Origin: Ophiura sarsii
Taxonomy: Eukaryota; Echinodermata; Ophiuroidea; Amphilepidida; Ophiuridae
Direction of reading: 5' to 3'
DNA length: 64,000 nucleotides
Assembly: GCA_035610835.1 (NCBI GenBank)
Contig: CM069448.1
Coordinates: 2,046,001-2,110,000 of the forward strand
In this document: piece after piece, positions 58,189 through 64,000 of the stretch
Layout of the letters: each line of letters opens with the position of its first letter
How positions within the stretch are numbered: the first letter of the stretch is position 1
Translations under genes and position numbers: made by a program
The notes under the pieces: model-generated
Seen by the model: the letters and a program-made list of their open reading frames with translations, nothing else
What the model was told of the DNA's origin: nothing
The model's database searches: none

Positions 58189-59560
58189 TATATCAAACAC
58201 TCCATCTCACAGATGTATCTTTATCTGCACAACGATGATGCCGACAATCCGACAAAGTTTACAACTGCACAACGAAGATTGCCGACAATCCGACACAGCA
58301 ATCTGATGCAGTTTACACGTTGACTATACACTACAAAATATTCCTCTAACTATACAATCATGGATGGATTAATGCGTAGCTCTGAATCCTATCTCTCTGT
58401 GGTATTGCATACTACTGTAGCAAGCCAACGAAAATACATTGTATTTCTCTAGTAATTATCCGATTGCAGCATTATTCATCACCTCTCCAACTGTCTACAT
58501 CTTTTCACTCGGATGACCCGTTGAAATCACTTTTATAATAATTCTCAGAATTACCTTCTTCTATTCATGCGGCATGATGGAATCAAGGATACCACCAATC
58601 ACCCATCCATACCAAACCAAAGAAGTAATATCATACATGTACATTACATGGATAGTATTTACCTGGTAGTGTAACACAAACGCATTGCAAAATTCATCTG
58701 GGCATGACTGATCCCAGATGGGTCTGCCAGTGCCATGCATTGCGTTGCATATGATATGGATGATCGCACAAAATTGTGCATGTACAGAACTGAACGGCAT
58801 AATGAGTAGGCTTATAGTCAGTCAGTCGCTAACAGCATATATCTATGCTAACAGTAACAGTTACTTTAGTCGCTAGGTCACTCACAGATTTTACACCAAA
58901 GTCAGAGAATATCCACCATAAAACTATGGAAAATGTCCATAAATTTCGGTAATCATCGGATTCTCAACTTTCAAGTGCAAGTACGTGAATGGCTTATGGA
59001 CACTAACAAGCTGTTAGCTTTAACGTGTAGCTTTAATGCAATAGCTATAATGTTGACACAACATTATCCGTATCCTATTTAGAGATTTTATGATATTTCT
59101 TGTAAAAATCATGTATTAAAATATTGAAATTTGACACATAATTTACTAAATTCGCTATCTCCACGAACTTGACAGTGTACGTCATTGTTTTGTTTAATAA
59201 CAGGAAGGGTCTGCAATTTTAAATGAGGATATTCATTTTTTGTTAGGATCGAATTAAAAGCAGTAATTTGATTCCGAATGTAGACCTAAATATTCAACAA
59301 ATGTCAAGTTTCCTCCATATTTACGCCCTGCGTCTGTTTCACTGTGATATCATAATCCTCGAGTCGTAAAATATGTAATGCTCTGTTAACTCAGTGGAAC
59401 AGCCCTAGCTTTTAAAACAAAGAGACACGGTTCGATCATCTTTTTAAATATTTTCTTTAATATAACCTGCCGTAGATGTTAGATTTTTGTTTAATATCCG
59501 AGTTATATTCTCAATCAAATCCGCCAGTAGTTGGACCATGTTGATGATTTTTTTTGTTAT
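58189..59560. other. Upstream region of the NIPA-like gene, nothing certain
   Basis: It must hold the 5' UTR and promoter, but no TATA box, initiator or UTR exon could be assigned with confidence. Confidence 0.4.
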
Positions 59561-59566
59561 ACGCGG

Positions 59567-59825
59567 ATCCAGGGGGGGCGGAGGGGGCGCGCGCCCCCCG
59601 GTAAAAGAATCGACCAAAAAACAAAAAAAAAGGAAAAGAGAGAGGGAGAGGAAAGGGGGAAGGGGAAGAGAAAGGGAGAAAGAGCCTTTAATTGATCGAC
59701 GGATTGGTGAATAAAATAACGTTGTATGTCGTGATATACACGTAGGCCTATATAGGCGGCCGCCCCACTTTTTTGTAAAGAAAGAAAAAAAGAAGGGGAA
59801 AAAAGAGAAGAAAGAAAGGGATTGC
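59567..59825 (+). repeat. G-rich block and purine tracts
   Basis: GGGGGGGCGGAGGGGGCGCGCGCCCCCC is followed by A/G tracts at 59615-59690 and 59777-59822; low complexity. Confidence 0.8.
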
Positions 59826-60400
59826 TTTTCATAAAATATTGGTCAAAAGTATACACCAGATCGCAGCAAATGAGTTCCAAAATTGAAAATGTTTCTACTT
59901 CTGAGCCCAGACTCCCCCCTGTTCGAGCTTTTAAACCATGTATATTTAAATCAAGAATATATATCAGTTATGCTCAACTTCTTTCGTGTATTGATAAAAA
60001 ACAAAATATTTAATGGAAATGAAGAGGTGGCTTTTCAATAAAATGTTGGTCAAAAGTATACACCAGATCGCACCAAATGAGTTCGAAAATTGAAAAAAAT
60101 TCTACTTCTCAGGGGGGCACATCCCCCCTCAGACTCCCCCTGTTCGGCCTTTTAAACCTAATTCAAGAAAATATATCAGTAATATGCTCAACTTCTTTCG
60201 TGTAGGCTATTGATAAAAAACAAAATATTTTATGGAAATGAAGAGGTGGCTTTTCAATAAAATTTTGGTCAAAAGTATACACCAGATCGCACCAAATGAG
60301 TTCGAAAATTGAATTTTTTTCTACTTCTGAGGGGGGCACATCCCCCTCAGACTCCCCCCTGTCCGAGCAGAGTTCGGAGGGCGGTGCTGCGCACCGTATT
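59826..60400 (+). repeat. ~210 bp tandem repeat, about 2.7 units
   Basis: Units start near 59826, 60031 and 60248 with TTTTCAATAAAAT-TTGGTCA and AGTATACACCAGATCGCA. The last unit is broken near the LINE boundary. Confidence 0.88.
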
Positions 60401-60406
60401 GGATAG

Positions 60407-62014
60407 TCCACCAACACAACACATTTAGATGGTTTTTCTCCTGCGTCTGAAGAAGAGGTTTGTAAAATCATCAGAGCTTCACCATCAAAATCATGTGATT
60501 CTGACCCTATTCCTACTTGGCTTTTAAAGAAACATCTTCACCAGCTTGCTCCACTTATTACACGGATTGTTAATCTTTCATTGGAATCTGCTGTTTTCCC
60601 ATCTTGTTTCAAGACTGCACTTGTCACACCTCTTCTTAAGAAGCCATCGCTTGACTCTGAGATCTTAAAAAACTACCGCCCTGTCTCAAACTTGGCTTTC
60701 ATCTCAAAAATAATTGAGAAAGTTGTATCATCTCGGATAGCTCATCACCTCGCTTCTAACAACCTATATGAATGTCTTCAATCTGCTTATAGGAAACACC
60801 ATGGAACTGAAACTGCATTACTACGTGTTCAGAATGACATTTTATGTAATATGGAAAAAAAACGTGGTACGTTTTTGGTCCTACTTGATCTATCTGCTGC
60901 CTTTGATACCATAGACCACAGCATCCTTCTGTCGCGTCTCTCATCGTTTGGTGTCAGAGATAGTGCACTTGAATGGATCCGCTCTTATTTGACTGATCGA
61001 ACGCAGGCTGTAAACATTAATGGTTGTTTGTCATCATTCATTCCGCTCCTCTTCGGTGTCCCCCAAGGTTCTGTACTTGGCCCGCAATTCTTCACAATTT
61101 ATTCATCTCCAATAGCGAACATTGCACGCAAACATGGTTTAGAAGTGCATATGTATGCCGATGATACACAGCTATATTTATCTTTTGACTTGGATAGTGC
61201 TTGCGATGAAATTGCCTCTCGTTCTCGAATTGAGTCTTGTATCAAGGACATAAAATCTTGGATGACTGCAAATAAGTTGAAATTGAATGATGACAAAACT
61301 GAGCTTCTCATTATTACTTCAAAATACCATCAATCAAAACCTAGCACTGATTTTCTTCAAATCGCTTCCTCCAACATTAAGGCTTCTACCAGTGCTCGAA
61401 ATCTAGGAATTATATTTGATAACACGCTGTCAATGGACAACCACATCAAAAATGTGTGCAGATCAACATATTTCCAAATAAGGAACATAAATGAAATTCG
61501 CCAAGTGCTTGATGATGATACTGCTGCTACACTTGTTCACGCCTTAGTCACATCACGTCTTGACAATGGCAATGCTTTATTATATGGGATCACTGAACGA
61601 AATCTCAATAAACTTCAACGAGCTCAGAATGCTGCTGCACGAATGCTCACAAGGACTAGAAAATTTGATCACATTTCACCTGTTTTACAGCGTCTCCATT
61701 GGTTACCTATTCGGTATCGCATCCATTTCAAACTTCTTCTCCTAACCTGGAAAGCCCTACATGATATGGCACCTTCTTATATCAGCGATCTTCTCAATCC
61801 ACATATTCCATCACGTCGCCTCAGATCGTCAGATAAACAGTTTCTCTCAGTTCCTCGGACACATTCTTCATATGGCGACCGGGCTTTCTATGCTTGTGCA
61901 CCTAAACTGTGGAACTCACTTCCTTCAGATCTTCGATTCTGTGATTCACTTGATGGTTTCAAAAAGACTTTAAAAACTCATCTGTTTAAGATTGCTTATG
62001 ATTTGACTGATTGA
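60407..62014 (+). CDS. LINE (CR1/L2 group) reverse transcriptase, 5'-truncated, open
   Basis: An uninterrupted frame of 535 codons with no ATG of its own at the start, as expected for a truncated ORF2. Visible blocks: [53 protein letters not shown] (first catalytic Asp), [14 protein letters not shown] (61154-61165), [12 protein letters not shown], and the C-terminal [20 protein letters not shown]. These are the reverse-transcriptase motifs of jockey/CR1-type non-LTR retrotransposons. The endonuclease half is missing. It makes cDNA on target DNA in intact relatives; this copy is probably dead on arrival but recent, as the frame is open. Confidence 0.93.
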   Translation, partial: STNTTHLDGFSPASEEEVCKIIRASPSKSCDSDPIPTWLLKKHLHQLAPLITRIVNLSLESAVFPSCFKTALVTPLLKKPSLDSEILKNYRPVSNLAFISKIIEKVVSSRIAHHLASNNLYECLQSAYRKHHGTETALLRVQNDILCNMEKKRGTFLVLLDLSAAFDTIDHSILLSRLSSFGVRDSALEWIRSYLTDRTQAVNINGCLSSFIPLLFGVPQGSVLGPQFFTIYSSPIANIARKHGLEVHMYADDTQLYLSFDLDSACDEIASRSRIESCIKDIKSWMTANKLKLNDDKTELLIITSKYHQSKPSTDFLQIASSNIKASTSARNLGIIFDNTLSMDNHIKNVCRSTYFQIRNINEIRQVLDDDTAATLVHALVTSRLDNGNALLYGITERNLNKLQRAQNAAARMLTRTRKFDHISPVLQRLHWLPIRYRIHFKLLLLTWKALHDMAPSYISDLLNPHIPSRRLRSSDKQFLSVPRTHSSYGDRAFYACAPKLWNSLPSDLRFCDSLDGFKKTLKTHLFKIAYDLTD

Positions 62015-62136
62015 CTGATGTAATTGTTTTTATATTTTAACTGTTTGTTTTTATTTGTTTTAATGTTTGCGCCTCGGAATAGGTTGTCTAGATAGATGGC
62101 GCATTATAAATGCATTATTATTATTATTATTATTAC
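62015..62136 (+). repeat. LINE 3' UTR and (ATT)n tail
   Basis: A short 3' UTR ends GATGGCGCATTATAAATGCA then seven ATT-type repeats. The same tail identifies the other LINE fragments in the window. Confidence 0.88.
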
Positions 62137-62449
62137 AAAATTCAAGATTTTTCATCTTCTTTTCAGCCCCCCGGTAAATTCAATCTCTGGCTCCGCCCCT
62201 GTAAATAAAATGATAGATATTATATTGTTATTCATGGTCAAAAACAAGAAATTTTACTTTGGCGTAAACACAATTTCGAGATCAAACCCACTGCTGTGAG
62301 TGACCTAGCCACTGACTGAGTTATGCAAATAAACGTTATCTAATTCTAGGAGCTCACTTCTTATGAACCCTATACGAAGCAACGCCGTGTTCCCATTGAA
62401 CCAAGTGTGTATTTCGCATATGTGTATTTGAAAACCAGGATAACAGCCC

Positions 62450-62521
62450 GCCGTGATAGTCTAGTGGTTAGGACCTCGCGTTGTGGCCGCGATAACCCAG
62501 GTTCGAATCCTGGTCACGGCA
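62450..62521 (+). tRNA. tRNA-His (anticodon GUG)
   Basis: 72 bases with a full cloverleaf: acceptor GCCGTGA/TCACGGC, D-stem GTCT/GGAC, anticodon stem TCGCG/CGCGA around loop TTGTGGC, T-stem CCAGG/CCTGG around TTCGAAT, discriminator A. A T6 Pol III terminator begins at 62522. No intron; CCA is not encoded. Confidence 0.96.
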
Positions 62522-62527
62522 TTTTTT
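62522..62527 (+). terminator. Pol III terminator of tRNA-His
   Basis: Run of six T directly after the discriminator base. Confidence 0.8.
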
Positions 62528-62794
62528 AAAGAATGTAAATAATATTATTTTGATGTTTGGTTTTCACTTTTTTCTTTGAAGAAAACTTATCATTCTTATC
62601 AAACAATATCTTTATACACGAATATTTCGAACTTCTTTTTCCGGTAAAACTTGCATTTCCGTGGTAGCTTGAATTATTTTGTATAGATAAGAAATCTTGG
62701 TATGGCTCATCCGTAACGACTGATAAGCTAAAATGAAACAGCCAATGAAACATCAATATTGTGCCAATATTATAATGTTGTCTGGGTTAAAGTT

Positions 62795-62980
62795 TAGTTA
62801 CATTTTTTAACCAACCAATGTTGGTTAAAACATATTAACCAACAAATGATTAAAAATTGTAACCAACCACAGGTTAAATTTTAACCAACAGCTGTTGGTT
62901 ACGGTTTTAACTAACCAAATGTGTGGTTCAAGTAACCTCCCGTTGGTTAAAGATTTTAACCTTGTTCTTAGAGTGTAAAT
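62795..62980. repeat. TTAACCAAC-rich palindromic repeat
   Basis: Many AACCAAC and GTTGGTT words; ends near TTAGAGTGTA, resembling the CTAAGAGTG end of other MITEs. The left boundary is unclear. Confidence 0.55.
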
Positions 62981-63002
62981 TTGAAAACTAAAATAACATT
63001 CC

Positions 63003-63424
63003 GTCGTGATAGTCTAGTGGTTAGGGACGCACCATTTGATTTTCAGGGGGGGGGGGGGGGGCATGGAAGTTGGGGTCGGTTGTTTTTTTCGTCACCGAAG
63101 TAGGCGACATTTTTGTTTCGGCGGCAAGTTTTTTTGTTTTTTTGCAAAAGGCGCTAAGGTGGTTTTGTTAGGTTTTACTGTTTTTCTGTACATTAAGTTG
63201 GGTGATGTGGGTGAGTCATTTTTTATTTTTTTTACTCGGCAGTGGGTCATCTTCTTTTCTTTTTTCCTGGTTGGTGGGCAAAGTTGTTGTTTTTCCTGGA
63301 TAGTGGGCAAAGTTGTTGTTTTTAAACTTCCATGCCCCCCCCCCCCCCCCCCCCCCCTCCCCTGAGTATCTAATGGTGCGTCCCTTAGGACCTCGCGTTG
63401 TGGCCGCGAATCCTGGTCACGGCA
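63003..63424 (+). pseudogene. tRNA-His pseudogene interrupted by a MITE
   Basis: 5' part GTCGTGATAGTCTAGTGGTTA and 3' part from GGACCTCGCGTTGTGGCCGC match the intact tRNA. The copy is broken by the insert 63024-63384 and by loss of 14 bases in the variable/T-arm region. Flanking DNA also matches that of 62450-62521, so it arose by tandem duplication. Confidence 0.93.
63024..63384. mobile_element. Harbinger-like MITE inside the tRNA-His copy
   Basis: Ends GGGACGCACCATTTGAT / ATCTAATGGTGCGTCCC, with TTA duplicated on both sides (63021-63023, 63385-63387). A 3 bp TTA/TAA duplication with GG-starting ends is typical of PIF/Harbinger. The interior has poly-G and poly-C runs that pair, and near-complementary GCATGGAAGTT / AACTTCCATGC. 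Confidence 0.9.
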
Positions 63425-64000
63425 TTTTTTTAAAGAATGTAAATAAAAAAATGGTAGTTGGTTGTCATATATTTGTTGAAGAAAAATATCTTTCTTATAA
63501 AACAATGTCTCTATACACGAATATTTCGAACTACTTTCTCCGGTAAAACTCGCATTTCTGTGGCAGCTTGAATTATTTTGGATATTGTAGATAAATCTTG
63601 ATATGGTTCATCCATAACGATTGATAGCTCAAATACCGTAATTCATTTTTAAGAGAAGAATGTTGTTGAGCAATCTACCGCGATCTTTCGAACTACTTTC
63701 TCCGATAAAACTTGCATTTCTGTGGCAGCTTGAATTATTCTATATATGGTAGATACGACTGATAAGCTAAAATAATTTATTTCAGAAAAAAATGTTGTGG
63801 AGCAATTTAGGCCAACCGCGATCTTTTGAAACTTAAATATGATCGTCTACATACGTACTCCGACGTCTTTATTTATTTATTTATTATCGGAAAACATCAT
63901 TTTGAACAAATGAGATCGTTTGGTGAAAAAAAGTAAACGGGATTTTGAAAAGGAGCAGTTTTTATGTGAGTAAGCCAGGCGTAATCCTTTTTCTTATGTA
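63425..64000 (+). repeat. Duplicated 3' flank of the tRNA-His unit
   Basis: 63425-63640 matches 62522-62740 (TACACGAATATTTCGAACT, TGGCAGCTTGAATTATT); a third partial copy follows at about 63685-63775. The rest has no recognised feature. Confidence 0.8.

Noticed and set aside
63036..63505. Frames over the G-run/C-run near 63.0-63.5 kb
   Set aside because: They are inside the MITE and consist of translated homopolymers.

Overview
The window looks like nuclear DNA of an intron-rich, AT-rich invertebrate animal, most likely a deuterostome (echinoderm or hemichordate). The grounds are split genes with standard GT-AG introns, CR1/L2-type LINE remnants ending in a GCGC(A/T)TTATAAATG-(ATT)n tail, a Penelope-like remnant, and very many short inverted-repeat transposons. 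The species call is an inference; no rRNA or mitochondrial marker is present.

Two protein-coding genes can be rebuilt exon by exon, both on the minus strand. (1) Bases 19-13748 hold the first seven coding exons (270 codons) of a GMC-family FAD oxidoreductase of the choline dehydrogenase type; the rest lies beyond the left edge. (2) Bases 34946-58188 hold a complete 13-exon gene (514 codons plus stop) for a NIPA-like (DUF803) multi-pass magnesium transporter, closest in pattern to NIPAL2/NIPAL3. In both genes every splice phase fits and the frame stays open across all joins.

About 21 kb between the genes (13749-34945) has no recognisable host gene. It holds a duplicated segment, a 2.66 kb foldback inside a ~240 bp tandem repeat, palindromic MITEs, and a 23 bp minisatellite. 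The NIPA-like introns carry a decayed LINE (38.2-40.3 kb), a shorter LINE end (48.4-48.8 kb), a Penelope GIY-YIG remnant (47.3-47.9 kb), nested MITEs, and small tandem duplications over its own splice junctions. To the right of the gene lie a 210 bp tandem repeat, a 5'-truncated LINE with a long open reverse-transcriptase frame (60407-62014, +), an intact tRNA-His(GUG), and a second tRNA-His copy interrupted by a MITE.

The strongest theme is mobile-element structure. Several families are flanked by TTAA, others by 2 bp duplications next to CAC-type termini, others by hAT-like 8 bp or Harbinger-like 3 bp duplications. One insertion is proved by its own empty site in a duplicated segment. The two host genes are unrelated in function; nothing suggests that they act together.
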